Source: Halosolutus amylolyticus (GTDB taxonomy: Archaea > Halobacteriota > Halobacteria > Halobacteriales > Natrialbaceae). Taken from it: a DNA stretch of 64,000 nt. Below the pieces are notes generated by a model. That model was not told the DNA's origin. It ran no database searches and saw only the letters and a list, made by a program, of their open reading frames with translations. This document shows, in pieces, positions 1-8,496 of this stretch; position 1 is the first letter of the stretch, and each line of letters begins with the position of its first letter. The stretch covers positions 124,001 through 188,000 of the forward strand of contig NZ_JALIQP010000007.1 of assembly GCF_023566055.1 (NCBI RefSeq), given 5' to 3'. The position numbers and the translations under genes were made by a program.

Positions 1-542
1 TCGCACTGTTACGCGACGGCGACCGGTTCGTCGCGTGGCTGGAATCGGTCGTCCCCGTCGACGATCGTGTACAGCGAGAACTGTTCGTAGAGCTCGACCA
101 CCTCATGTGGGCCTCCGTCGTGGGTAACGTCGCTGTCGCGGGCATCCAAGCCGTGCTGTTGGGAATCGGACTAGCACTCGTTGGTATGTCCGGGGTCGTC
201 TTCCTGACCGTCGCGACCTTCGTCCTCACGCTGCTCCCGCTCATCGGCGCGTTCGGTGTCTGGGTGCCAGTTTCGGTCTATCTTCTTCTGGTCGGACGGC
301 CCGTGGCAGCGAGCGCGATACTGGTGTATGGTTCGATAATTAGCGTCTCCGACATCTACCTTCGGCCAGTAATCATCGGTCGGAGCGGGGCGATCAATGC
401 GGCGACCATCGTGGTGGGCATTTTTGGGGGACTCGTCGTGTTTGGTGCGATTGGCCTGTTCATCGGCCCCGTAGTCCTTGGGGGAGCGAAAATCATACTC
501 GACCTATTCGCCCGGGAGAACGCGCAACCGGTCGCCGACTAA
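1..542 (+). CDS. AI-2E family transporter, C-terminal part (5' end outside window)
   Basis: The reading frame is open from base 3 and runs into the window edge, so only the last ~180 residues are present. Before the first internal ATG at 105 the frame reads a charged stretch ending in LFVELDHLMW. Three or four long hydrophobic segments follow, with the pattern typical of the last helices of the AI-2E/PerM (UPF0118) permeases, including a conserved YLRPVIIGRSGAINA segment and a GLFIGPVVLG segment near the end. These proteins are integral membrane exporters with few proven substrates, so the actual cargo is unknown. It is followed by ~120 bases of non-coding DNA before the CBS gene on the same strand. 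Confidence 0.85.
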   Translation, partial: ALLRDGDRFVAWLESVVPVDDRVQRELFVELDHLMWASVVGNVAVAGIQAVLLGIGLALVGMSGVVFLTVATFVLTLLPLIGAFGVWVPVSVYLLLVGRPVAASAILVYGSIISVSDIYLRPVIIGRSGAINAATIVVGIFGGLVVFGAIGLFIGPVVLGGAKIILDLFARENAQPVAD

Positions 543-665
543 TTGCAACCGTCTCCGTCATCCATTTCACCCCTGAATAATCAGCTCTCGATATCTCTCC
601 GGCTGCAAGAACAGGGGTGGGACAGGTATAACCGTCCAGCACCCCTCTAGGTAGAGAGCTACCCC

Positions 666-1874
666 ATGGATATCTTTGAGATTCTCTCGACGGAGTTCAC
701 CGAGTTCGACATCGGAACCCCGCTCTCGAAGGTCGCCGGAGCGTTCGAGAACCAGGAACTCGATGCCGTCGTCGTAACAGACGGCGACGAGTATCGCGGT
801 GTCGTTAGCCGTCGACAGCTGGCGTCCTCGTCCAACCAGCCCTCGGCGAAGGTCGGCTCACAGGCACAGCACGTCCCGACTGTCGAGCGCACCGAGGATG
901 TCCGCGAGGTCGCGCGGCTCATGATCGGCAGCGACGCCAAAACGCTCCCCGTACTCGACGACGACCGTGTCGTCGGCGTAGTGACCGGCGATTCGGTCCT
1001 CGAGGCCGTCCGTCCGTTTCTCGACGCAGTGACCGTCGACGATGCCTACACAACGGAGTTGATCAGTGCGACCCCTGAAACCACGATCGGGAAAGCACTC
1101 AATATGCTTCGAGAAGCCGGGATCGCCCATCTCCCAGTCGTTGACGGGGACGACCTCGTGGGGATGGTGAGCCTGTACGACGTCATCGAGTTCACGACGC
1201 GAGGCGGCAGCAAGAGCCAGGGCGGTTCGTCGAGCGGCTTCGGTGGCCGCGGCGGTAGTGGGCAGAACCGTGGTGGGTTCGGCGCGCGCGAGGGCGATGC
1301 CGACCGGATGCTCGATCTCCCGGTACGGAACCTGATGTCCGATACAGTTACGACGGTCGAGCGGAGCGCACCGCTCGACGGGGTCGTCGAGACGATGTTC
1401 GAGCGGGAGATCTCCTCGCTCGTCGTCACGGCCGACGATACCGACGAGCCGATCGGTATCATCACGAAAACGGACGTCATCCAGGCGCTCACCTGGGAGC
1501 GCGACGACCAGAACGCCGTGCAGGTGTTCGGGCTCGACCTGCTGGAGGGGATGGACTACGACGATGTCTCCGCGCTGATCGAGCGCATGACCTCGAAGTA
1601 CGGCGAGATGAGCGTGATCAAGGCCAGCATCGAACTGCAGGAGCACAAGGAACAGAGCCGGGGTGTGCCGCTGGTACTCGCACGGATTCGACTGGTAACC
1701 GACCGTGGCTACTTCACTGCCGATGGGGAGGGATACGGTGCCTCCCACGCCCTCCGTCTCGCAGCGAACGCTGTCGAACGCCAACTCCTCAAGGGGAAGA
1801 CCTACGGCCACTCGAAGAAGCATCCCGACACTGACGAGCAGGAACAGCTCTATGGCTGGTGGCTTGGCGGGTGA
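666..1874 (+). CDS. Four-CBS-domain protein with a C-terminal ribosome-hibernation-like domain
   Basis: A 402-residue soluble protein. CBS motifs occupy roughly residues 7-55, 68-118, 125-180 and 220-277, and a glycine/serine-rich linker (about 181-210) separates the third and fourth. CBS pairs bind adenine nucleotides and usually report energy state. Residues ~290-380 (TSKYGEMSVIKASIELQEHK, then RIRLVTDRGYFTADGEGYG and LAANAVERQL) have the strand-helix pattern and basic/acidic spacing of the HPF/S30AE fold, which binds the small ribosomal subunit. A role as an energy-sensing ribosome-binding factor is an inference from this domain pairing. A TATA-like GGTATAA lies near 626-632, so the leader is short. 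The long open frame on the opposite strand is a shadow. Confidence 0.85.
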   Translation: MDIFEILSTEFTEFDIGTPLSKVAGAFENQELDAVVVTDGDEYRGVVSRRQLASSSNQPSAKVGSQAQHVPTVERTEDVREVARLMIGSDAKTLPVLDDDRVVGVVTGDSVLEAVRPFLDAVTVDDAYTTELISATPETTIGKALNMLREAGIAHLPVVDGDDLVGMVSLYDVIEFTTRGGSKSQGGSSSGFGGRGGSGQNRGGFGAREGDADRMLDLPVRNLMSDTVTTVERSAPLDGVVETMFEREISSLVVTADDTDEPIGIITKTDVIQALTWERDDQNAVQVFGLDLLEGMDYDDVSALIERMTSKYGEMSVIKASIELQEHKEQSRGVPLVLARIRLVTDRGYFTADGEGYGASHALRLAANAVERQLLKGKTYGHSKKHPDTDEQEQLYGWWLGG

Positions 1875-2038
1875 TCAGATCAATGTCTACAAACAGACGA
1901 GTACTCGTTTCTAGCCGGTATGCTCACTAACTGTCAAAGCGAGCCTGGATCTTTTGCTATGCACCGGTGAAGAACTAACGGGTGGAATACGCTGATACGT
2001 GAGCTTCCCGTACGGTTGACCAATGCGGACGCACCGTC

Positions 2039-2257
2039 ATGGGGACGCAGTCATTCATCGACTTCATGCAGACGTATCTTCAGGACCATCCAAAACGTTG
2101 CCCGGCATGTGGGAACGTCGCTCGCGCCCGCCTGGAGTGGCGAATAGAAAAGCGCGATGAAGACGGCCTCCACTTCGTGCATACTTGCCCATGGTGTGGT
2201 GCGGAGGACGACGTGTTTCTCAATCTCGAGCCAGAATACGAGCGAAATAGGCGGTAG
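2039..2257 (+). CDS. Small zinc-ribbon protein
   Basis: A 72-residue protein with two CxxC knuckles, CPACG near residue 21 and CPWCG near residue 50, separated by a short acidic beta-rich stretch. This is the layout of a single zinc ribbon. Such very small zinc-binding proteins are abundant in haloarchaea and few have a known job. It stands alone between the CBS gene and a stretch without recognisable genes. The ATG at 2039 leaves a natural N-terminus. Function unknown. Confidence 0.75.
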   Translation: MGTQSFIDFMQTYLQDHPKRCPACGNVARARLEWRIEKRDEDGLHFVHTCPWCGAEDDVFLNLEPEYERNRR

Positions 2258-2601
2258 GAAGTGCTAAGGCTGACGTGTAACTCTTATAATGAAATGTCCG
2301 TGGGACGTGAAAATGTCGCCTCTTCATGGCTCGAAAGATGCTCCGGCATTCCTTGAGGAGACGGTTGCGGAGATTGTAGCGTTTCGCTCCCGTCTGGTAG
2401 GAGCGTTTATGATCCTCCTGATCGGCTGAGTTCCCAGTGTCGCAGCTGCCAAGGTGGTACAAACAACGAAGCAGATGGAATTCACGTTCGTGAACGAGTC
2501 GGTCGACAGCGTGTGAGATCCTCCGCGCTGTCGACGGCGGGGTTCTCTCGCTGAAGTAAGATAGATGCGTACGATCACCCGAACGTGGATCTGGCCGGGA
2601 C
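2258..2601. other. Gap without a recognisable gene
   Basis: Open frames exist on the minus strand here. One reads SERTPPSTARRISHAVDRLV and then a basic stretch, somewhat like a winged-helix fragment. It has no credible start, overlaps the downstream gene in another frame and matches no family I know. I treat it as non-coding or as a decayed gene. Confidence 0.35.
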
Positions 2602-3030
2602 TTAACTCTGTGTTTGACGAACGAACTCGTCCAGTTCTGCTTCGATGAGTGTCGCGACGCGCTCGCTGTATTGCCAGAGTGCTGCGTTGAGTCGCTCTTC
2701 GGTCTCGTCGTCGAGGTTGTCTCCCCCACGGAGGACGGAATCCTTGGTGATCTGTGGGTGGTACACGCAGACGACGCCAAGCGAGGAATCCGAACTCGAG
2801 GTCCCCGCTGTGTGGATTCCGTACTGATCGGTCCCCCAGACACCATCGCCGCCCTGTCGCTCCAGTTCCGAGTCGAGCGCGTCGAGGAGTTGCACCTCTT
2901 CAGGGGAGAGTACAGGTTCGTCGCCTTCGAACAGTTCAGCGTACGCCTCTTTTCGGGCACTCTTCGTCCACTGGTCCAACTGGGAACGCGCCCGTAGTAC
3001 GAGCTGTCGTTCGTCTGGAAACTCGGCCAT
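2602..3030 (-). CDS. Uncharacterised haloarchaeal acidic protein
   Basis: I chose the internal ATG at 3030 (protein begins MAEFPDERQLVLRARSQLDQ, 142 aa) rather than the upstream ATG at 3129, because the extra N-terminus is basic and low in acidic residues, unlike the rest. The protein is soluble, acidic and mostly helical at both ends, with a beta-rich centre (GVVCVYHPQITKDSVLRGGD). It has no cysteine cluster, membrane segment or nucleotide-binding motif. I do not recognise a function. It is transcribed away from the DUF2270 gene at 3371. Confidence 0.7.
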   Translation of the reverse strand: MAEFPDERQLVLRARSQLDQWTKSARKEAYAELFEGDEPVLSPEEVQLLDALDSELERQGGDGVWGTDQYGIHTAGTSSSDSSLGVVCVYHPQITKDSVLRGGDNLDDETEERLNAALWQYSERVATLIEAELDEFVRQTQS

Positions 3031-3370
3031 ACTTCTAGCACGACGGCCAGGTGAATCAACATTCGCCCAACGTTGGCGATCGGTGGGCGTGGTGACGCCG
3101 ATCATGGCAGTGCTCGAAGCCAGTGACAACCACTCACAGCTGGCCCGATTCTGTACACATAAGTCAAGAATGAGCAGGACCTCTATACTGATGAAAGTAG
3201 GCGTCTAAACAAGGCCCAGAGGATACATCCAGTACATCGTCGCTGTTATTTCGATGAAGATTTGTTCTCAATTCAAGACATAATTTATAGGCTGGGAACT
3301 GAAACCTATGGTAGAGAAGATGATTCTTGTCTGACTGTATTGAGTACGTAGAGAACGTTATCCCGGTCGG
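3031..3370. other. Divergent promoter region
   Basis: This 340-base gap lies between two divergently transcribed genes and must hold both promoters. It is A/T-rich around 3230-3340 (for example a TAATTTATAG stretch near 3281-3290), and a short inverted repeat CGCCCAACGTTGGCG lies near 3063. I see no gene in it. Confidence 0.4.
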
Positions 3371-4102
3371 ATGAGTACAATTGACATGGGCGAGACATCC
3401 GACCGACCCGATACTCAAGATGACGAGGTTACGGCCGATGCCGGCACTGATTCAGAGGAATTCCTTTCGCTCCTCCCGCACTTTTATCGAGGGAGTGTGA
3501 GTCAGACGGTAAGCGCACAGGATCGGCTCGACCGAACAACTGACTGGGCAATCACCCTGATCGCCGCCTTGCTCTCGGTAGTGTTTGCAAGCGAGGATAT
3601 GCCAGCGTACCTCTTACTGATCGGGCTGATACTGCTGGGTATGTTCCTCTTTTTCGAAGTCCGACGCTATCGGTTCTACGACGTATGGCGGTCTCAAGTC
3701 CGGTTCGTTGAGGAGAACGTCTTCGCGAACGCCTTCGATCCCGCAGGCGCCGAACATCATCCGAACTGGAGAGAAGAGATCGGCGACGATCTCCGTCAGC
3801 CGACATTCAAGGTCTCATACTTCGAAGCCTTGTCTCGTCGGACCCGTCGGGTGTACGCGTTGCTGTTTGTTGTCGTTGGGCTCGCCTGGGTCTCTAAGAT
3901 CACCCTCTTTAGCCCCGAATCACAGTGGACTGAGGCCGCGGAGCTCCCGGGGATCCCTGGCCCGGTCGTCGTAACAGCGCTGGCGTTGTTCTATATCGCC
4001 CTCTTTTTGATTGCGTTCTGGCCGGGAAAACGCGAGGCAAAAGGAGAAATCCACGAAGTTGAGCCCGGCCATTGGAAGGAGGCGGACGATGAACGTGATT
4101 AA
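3371..4102 (+). CDS. DUF2270 family membrane protein (copy 1)
   Basis: A 243-residue protein with an acidic N-terminal tail (1-30), then two adjacent membrane helices (about 60-95), a cytosolic stretch carrying the family motif EVRRYRFYDVWRSQVRFVEE, and two further helices (about 155-175 and 195-220) ending with FWPGKREAKGE. DUF2270 proteins are inner-membrane proteins of unknown function common in haloarchaea. A paralogue of the same length and order lies at 6370-7086 on the opposite strand. The start at 3371 could also be the in-frame ATG at 3386. Confidence 0.85.
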   Translation: MSTIDMGETSDRPDTQDDEVTADAGTDSEEFLSLLPHFYRGSVSQTVSAQDRLDRTTDWAITLIAALLSVVFASEDMPAYLLLIGLILLGMFLFFEVRRYRFYDVWRSQVRFVEENVFANAFDPAGAEHHPNWREEIGDDLRQPTFKVSYFEALSRRTRRVYALLFVVVGLAWVSKITLFSPESQWTEAAELPGIPGPVVVTALALFYIALFLIAFWPGKREAKGEIHEVEPGHWKEADDERD

Positions 4103-4425
4103 TCCGTTCCCGATTCATTAGTGATTGGCTGTCAACGACTTGAAGAGGAACAGCAGAATAGCTTCGATCTCTAATAGACAACTCACACGGTAAGTTCGCA
4201 GATGTACTGACCGGATGATGTAGTGAATTGGGAACGAAACAAACGGTGCCGCTGTGCTGCATCCATCCTCTACATATTGCACGTCACTTTTGACATCTCC
4301 TCGGTAGTTCGAACGGAGTCTGCTGAATCCATAGCGCGAATGTCGCACGAAGGCTAACTCGACTTACGAAGGTGGTGATCGCTCAGTGAAGGAGAAATGT
4401 TGAACACTGTCTTCTGTCTCGCCCC
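4103..4425. other. A/T-rich intergenic gap
   Basis: The 3' ends of the DUF2270 gene and of the minus-strand winged-helix gene face each other across this region. I see only weak open frames without family features. It probably holds the two terminators and possibly gene debris. Confidence 0.35.
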
Positions 4426-4803
4426 TCATCTACGAAGGGTTGCAACGGGACCCTTTGTACGGTGTCTCTCCTGCTTTTCAGCCAATAGTTTGAGATGAGG
4501 TCGTATCTCGTCAAAATGGGGGCCTTGCATTACAAGCTCGTCATCTCGATCCCACTCGATGAACCCGTACTCCGCTAATTTAGGCAGGTGGATGTGGTGC
4601 ATACTAACCGAGTGCTCATCGGCTTCTGCAATCGTTCGAGAACTGGATAGATGTCTGTGAAGTAGGTTCTCGTCTGCTTCTGCAACCTCTCGGGAAATGC
4701 CGGACGGTTTTGAGACGCGTTGGGGATTGGAGAGTAATTTGACTAGTAACTGTCGTCGGTGGCTGTCCGCCAATGCGTCAAAGACATTATCATAATTGAC
4801 CAT
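4426..4803 (-). CDS. DUF7344-like winged-helix protein
   Basis: A 125-residue protein starting MVNYDNVFDALADSHRRQLL, the classic opening of haloarchaeal ArsR-like winged helices in which the first helix reads 'DALADxxRRxLL'. A recognition helix and wing follow (HHIHLPKLAEYGFIEWDRDDELV at about 70-92), then a C-terminal helix. These proteins bind DNA as dimers and often sit beside signalling genes. The fold is clear and the DUF number is from memory. It lies ~280 bases downstream of a PAS histidine kinase in the same orientation, so it may act in the same pathway, but no response regulator is present. Confidence 0.8.
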   Translation of the reverse strand: MVNYDNVFDALADSHRRQLLVKLLSNPQRVSKPSGISREVAEADENLLHRHLSSSRTIAEADEHSVSMHHIHLPKLAEYGFIEWDRDDELVMQGPHFDEIRPHLKLLAEKQERHRTKGPVATLRR

Positions 4804-4985
4804 TCTATATCCCTCGGCCTCAACTATGGTCTCTCATGATCTTAAATACGCATCATTTTTACGGTTCACTGTTGTTTTGATTAACTGAGTGATTAAGTGT
4901 GCCCCGTTCAGTTCGCACACTCTACTGAGCGGTTGATTCACCCGTCTCGACGTGACACAAACGATGTCGTGCTGAAATCATGCTC

Positions 4986-5046
4986 TGTATCTTGCACGCG
5001 CATTCCGTCAGCTATTGAATATATTCAGCGAGGCGTGCAAGATACA
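4986..5046. repeat. 14-bp inverted repeat flanking a 12-bp palindrome
   Basis: TGTATCTTGCACGC (4986-4999) is exactly complementary to GCGTGCAAGATACA (5033-5046). Between the arms lies the perfect palindrome TGAATATATTCA (5016-5027). It sits just after the stop of the histidine kinase gene and upstream of the winged-helix gene, so it could be a structured 3' end, an operator, or a small inserted palindromic element. Confidence 0.75.
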
Positions 5047-5084
5047 CAGCGCGAATTCAGTATGCAGAATCCTCGAAAAAGTGT

Positions 5085-6170
5085 TCACGGTTCGGTTGGC
5101 GGAAGCGTAAACGAGAACGTCGATCCGTCATCTCGGTTTGAGTCAATCCAAATCTCGCCGCCGTGTCGTTCGACGATTCGCTCGCAGACTGCGAGGCCGA
5201 TCCCTGTCCCTTCGTACTCCTCGTGGCTGTGGAGTCGCTGGAATACCTCGAAAACTCGGTCAGCCTCATCGGGATCGATGCCGATCCCTTCGTCACTGAC
5301 CGAAATAATCCACTCGTCCCCCTCACGCATCGCGGAGATCGACACTCGAGGTTCCCGGTCCCCGCTGTACTGGAGAGCGTTGTCCAACAGATTCTGAAAG
5401 AGTTGGCGGAGTTGGCTGGCGTCACCCTTCACAGTCGGCAGCGGGCCAGCAGTGATTTCAGCACCGGTTTCGTCGATCCGGATGCCGAGATCCGTCAACG
5501 CATCGTCCACCACTGCGTCAAGATCGACTGGTTCGAAGGACTTCCCCTGTGTTTCGACTCGGGAGTACGTAAGCAGCCCCTCGATCATTGCCTTCATCCG
5601 CTCGGCACCGTCAACAGCGAACTCAATGAACTGTTCGGCGTCGTCGTCGAGGTCGTCGCTATATCGACTCTCGAGCAGGTCCAAGTAGCTCGTGACCATC
5701 CGCAACGGCTCCTGGAGATCGTGGGAGGCGACGTAGGCGAACTGCTGGAGGCGCTCGTTGGATTCCTCCAATTGCCGCCGATACGTGTACCGATCGGTGA
5801 TGTCGAAATGAGCAATGGCGACGTATCTCCGGTCACCGTCGGTGAACGATGCTGCCCGCATGAGAAACCACCGTTGTTTGTCGGGGGAGTGGCACGGATA
5901 TTCGAACTCGAAGAGTTCTCGTTCGCCGGTTAGAATTTCGGATAACCCGGCAGCGGCAGTTTGTGCTGTCTCTGTCTCTGCCTGTCTGGTGATCGAAAGA
6001 TAGTTGGATCCGATTGTATCTGGCCGAAGCTCGATATCGTTGGCCTCACCGAATTCCTGCCATGCGCGATTTGTATACAGGATCGTCCCTTCGTCATCGA
6101 GGATTGCAAAGTTGATCGGAAGTGTGTCCACGGCCACTGGAATAAGAGCCTCTGGCTCCCGGCCATTCAT
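5085..6170 (-). CDS. PAS-domain sensor histidine kinase
   Basis: A 361-residue soluble kinase. A PAS domain fills residues ~10-127 (INFAILDDEGTILYTNRAWQ and the PAC segment YVAIAHFDITDRY). A short coiled linker is followed by the H-box ASHDLQEPLR with phospho-acceptor His150, the N-box LFQNLLDNALQYS (~257-269), the G1 box SDEGIGID (~292-299), the F segment VFQRLHSHEEY and the G2 box GTGIGLAV (~321-328). All catalytic boxes look intact. There is no membrane segment, so the signal is probably cytoplasmic (redox, light or a small ligand), as in many haloarchaeal PAS kinases. No receiver-domain gene is adjacent. The start at 6170 leaves a complete PAS domain. Confidence 0.92.
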   Translation of the reverse strand: MNGREPEALIPVAVDTLPINFAILDDEGTILYTNRAWQEFGEANDIELRPDTIGSNYLSITRQAETETAQTAAAGLSEILTGERELFEFEYPCHSPDKQRWFLMRAASFTDGDRRYVAIAHFDITDRYTYRRQLEESNERLQQFAYVASHDLQEPLRMVTSYLDLLESRYSDDLDDDAEQFIEFAVDGAERMKAMIEGLLTYSRVETQGKSFEPVDLDAVVDDALTDLGIRIDETGAEITAGPLPTVKGDASQLRQLFQNLLDNALQYSGDREPRVSISAMREGDEWIISVSDEGIGIDPDEADRVFEVFQRLHSHEEYEGTGIGLAVCERIVERHGGEIWIDSNRDDGSTFSFTLPPTEP

Positions 6171-6369
6171 ATCCGGTTTCAGTTGACTAACGAAGATAAG
6201 GTTGTTCCCGTTCTGGTTGCAGGCGACGAAACGTTCTCTGCAGTCAACAGGTGTTTTCTAACACGCTCTCGGTAGTCCGTTCAACTGCTACTAAATAGAT
6301 AGCGCGAATGTAGCACTTTCCGAAAGCCGATTGACAAAGGGGAGTGGTCGTTCAATACAGAGAACGTAT

Positions 6370-7086
6370 TTATCGGTTCTCTTTCCAGTCGTCCGGATCC
6401 CCTTCACGGAATTCTCCCTTGGCATGGCGCTCGTGGGGCCAGAAGGTGACGCCCAGCAGTACGACGTAGAACACACCCACAACGGCAACCACAGCAATCC
6501 CGGGGATACGGGCGATTCCAGCGGTTGTCAGCCAGTCTTGGCGCGGCGCGAACGCTGTAATCCTGAAGACCCACGCGACCAATAAAACACTGAGCAGAGC
6601 AAGGTACACACGCCGGAGCCGGTTTGCGAGTGCTTCGTGGAACGAGACTTTCAGCGTCGGCCTGCGATAGTCCCTGCTCAGTTCCGCTCGCCAGTCGTGA
6701 CTTTCAGTGCCTTGGGACGGATCGAGGGCGTTTGCGAACAGGTTCTCTTGGATGACTCGAGCACGAGAGCGAAAGACATCGTAGTCCCGGTACCGCCGTG
6801 CTTCGATGCCCAGAAAGATGGTGACGACAACGATCCCGATCAGCAAGATATAGTGTGGGTTATCGGTACTCGAAAACGCCCACGTCAAGATTGCTGCCAT
6901 CAGCGTCACCCCCCACTTCGTCGTCTCGTCGAGGCGCTGCCGCCACGTCCCCACTCGGTCTATCTCTCCGCGATAGGCGTGAGCCATCACCGAACCGAGT
7001 CCCGTACTGTCGTCAACCATCTGGCGGCCGATCTCCCGGTGGTCTGGTGCTGTTGGGTCGAACTCGTCGCTACTCGAATCGGTCAT
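6370..7086 (-). CDS. DUF2270 family membrane protein (copy 2)
   Basis: A 238-residue paralogue of the protein at 3371-4102, with the same order of an acidic head, two helices (about 60-95), the EARRYRDYDVFRSRARVIQE motif, two more helices and an FWPHERHAKGEF tail. The two copies flank the winged-helix and histidine-kinase genes in convergent orientation, which suggests an old duplication around them. Function unknown; membrane location is clear from the hydrophobic segments. Confidence 0.85.
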   Translation of the reverse strand: MTDSSSDEFDPTAPDHREIGRQMVDDSTGLGSVMAHAYRGEIDRVGTWRQRLDETTKWGVTLMAAILTWAFSSTDNPHYILLIGIVVVTIFLGIEARRYRDYDVFRSRARVIQENLFANALDPSQGTESHDWRAELSRDYRRPTLKVSFHEALANRLRRVYLALLSVLLVAWVFRITAFAPRQDWLTTAGIARIPGIAVVAVVGVFYVVLLGVTFWPHERHAKGEFREGDPDDWKENR

Positions 7087-7857
7087 AGAGAAGAGACATC
7101 TCCTCGCTCCATAAGCAGTTATGGTGACGGCGTAATCTGAGTGTCATGTACTGGAGAACATCGAACAGTACGCACTCTTCAGTGACCGGCTGTTTCACAC
7201 AGTTTATGACTGAAAAATATTATTTCAACAGAACTGTGTACGCAGATTCCTGAAGGGTCCTCGCCCGCGGACTATATAATATCTCACGTCGATAGCTACG
7301 AAAATTCTCATCTGATTTTGACAGTTTCGATAAAACCTGTCCCTCTTCAGATTCTGACCTTAGAAAAGAAATTGCCGGATGACCAATGTTTCTCTGAAAG
7401 AAGGGTACACGACGCGTCCGAAATCCCGTCACGCACTTTTCAGGGCTTGTATCGCATTATTTCGGCAGTACTGGGTAGATCATCGGCAGAAACACCAAAC
7501 GAGCCATTATTTACGTGGTTCGATATTTCTCAAGTCCGATCTCTATGTGACCCCTTATCTTTCGAATTCGGGCCTCTCACCACCTCGTCAAGCACAATTT
7601 TCACCAACAACCGGATTTTGTTGTTTGTCGAGACCATCATTACCGCCTGAGAACTGCCCGACGGCCCTCTTCTCTAATCTAAACCTTCCTTATCACTCTC
7701 TGCACCTCCAGAATCATCCAAAGGAAGGCTAGGGTACACCGGTGCAAACGCCACTGGCTCTCTCCGGCCGAGGGGCCATCAAACGACGAGCGTCTACAGC
7801 AAATGTATCAGAACTCACTCATTGGATGGTGATGCGATTCGCGGTGGAGTTTCTCAT
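7087..7857. other. 770-base gap without a recognisable gene
   Basis: This stretch is more A/T-rich than the flanking genes (for example CTATATAATATCTC near 7271). Short open frames on the plus strand around 7318-7732 have no acidic bias and no family features, so I do not accept them as genes. It may contain eroded insertion-element or gene debris. Confidence 0.4.
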
Positions 7858-7891
7858 CCCCAGGAGGGGTGGGGCGCAGTGAGCGCTCACT
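7858..7891 (+). promoter_or_regulatory. C4/G4 motif plus a perfect 14-bp palindrome before the start codon
   Basis: CCCC-AGGA-GGGGTGGGG (7858-7874) belongs to a motif found four times in the window. It is followed directly by AGTGAGCGCTCACT (7878-7891), a perfect palindrome that ends 8 bases before the ATG at 7900. Its position over the transcript start or leader fits an operator or a small leader hairpin. Confidence 0.55.
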
Positions 7892-7899
7892 GAACTACC

Positions 7900-8340
7900 A
7901 TGTCTTCGGAACACGAGCGACAGCAATCGCGACTACGTGACGAACAAAGAGAGCAATCAAGCGAAGCGCCGTGGTCAGATCTCGAATTGACGATTCCCAA
8001 CGACAGAAGTCAGCTCTCCATCGTCTCATTTGTCGAGTGTGTCCTCGTGGAACTCACCCACGAAGAGGTTGGTGCGGAGTACGTCTCGACCAACGTGTGG
8101 GGAGCAAAGCGAACCCAGTTCATCGCCATCGACGACAACGGCGAGATATTCCGGAAACGGCACTACGACGAGCGACTTGGGTGGCACGAATCGACGGTCA
8201 GTCGGCGGGCTGTTCGCAAGAATCTCATTACCCGACTCACCCGGTCGTCGTCGCGAACAACTGATCGCAGTCACGACGTGCCGGTCGACGACCCAGATAC
8301 GTTCAGCGTCAAACTCACTCGAAAGCTCCGGTTGCACTGA
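7900..8340 (+). CDS. Uncharacterised haloarchaeal accessory protein
   Basis: A 146-residue protein with a charged N-terminal tail, a central beta-rich region (SIVSFVECVLVELTHEEVGA, then QFIAIDDNGEIFRKRHYDE) and a basic C-terminus (KLTRKLRLH). The centre looks like a compact domain but carries no motif that I know. The gene heads a cluster of plasmid-type genes, and a perfect palindrome sits just before its ATG, so it may be tightly regulated. No function is proposed. Confidence 0.65.
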   Translation: MSSEHERQQSRLRDEQREQSSEAPWSDLELTIPNDRSQLSIVSFVECVLVELTHEEVGAEYVSTNVWGAKRTQFIAIDDNGEIFRKRHYDERLGWHESTVSRRAVRKNLITRLTRSSSRTTDRSHDVPVDDPDTFSVKLTRKLRLH

Positions 8341-8350
8341 CCTGCGTGAG

Positions 8351-8391
8351 TTAACCAACAACTCTCTGAGTCCGGGGCTGTTGTTGGTTAA
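8351..8391. promoter_or_regulatory. 12-bp inverted repeat TTAACCAACAAC / GTTGTTGGTTAA
   Basis: The arms at 8351-8362 and 8380-8391 are exactly complementary, with a 17-base spacer. The same core TTAACCAACA with its mirror recurs at 24023-24064. It lies between the stop of the gene at 7900 and the HTH gene at 8497, about 80 bases upstream of that gene's TATA-like TTATATT (8469-8475). Confidence 0.65.
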
Positions 8392-8496
8392 TATCGTGCT
8401 CCTCTCGAAGCCAACAGCCGGTACCTGGTACGCTACACAGCTCAGGAAACTATTCCCCGAAGTAAGAATTATATTCTTCGCCCTACAATCCTGAAT

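Noticed and set aside
858-1823. 321-aa open frame on the minus strand opposite the CBS gene
   Set aside because: It is the mirror frame of a GC-rich gene with clear CBS domains on the plus strand and has no family features of its own.
2220-3062. 280-aa minus-strand frame covering the 2258-2601 gap
   Set aside because: It overlaps the better-supported 142-aa gene in another frame, is serine/arginine-rich and has no recognisable domain; only its central part might be an old gene.
5163-5933. 256-aa plus-strand frame opposite the histidine kinase
   Set aside because: The minus strand has all histidine-kinase boxes in order; the plus frame is a shadow.
7318-7732. Plus-strand frames of 110-117 aa in the 7.1-7.9 kb gap
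   Set aside because: They lack the acidic bias of haloarchaeal proteins and resemble no family; probably chance frames in A/T-rich DNA.
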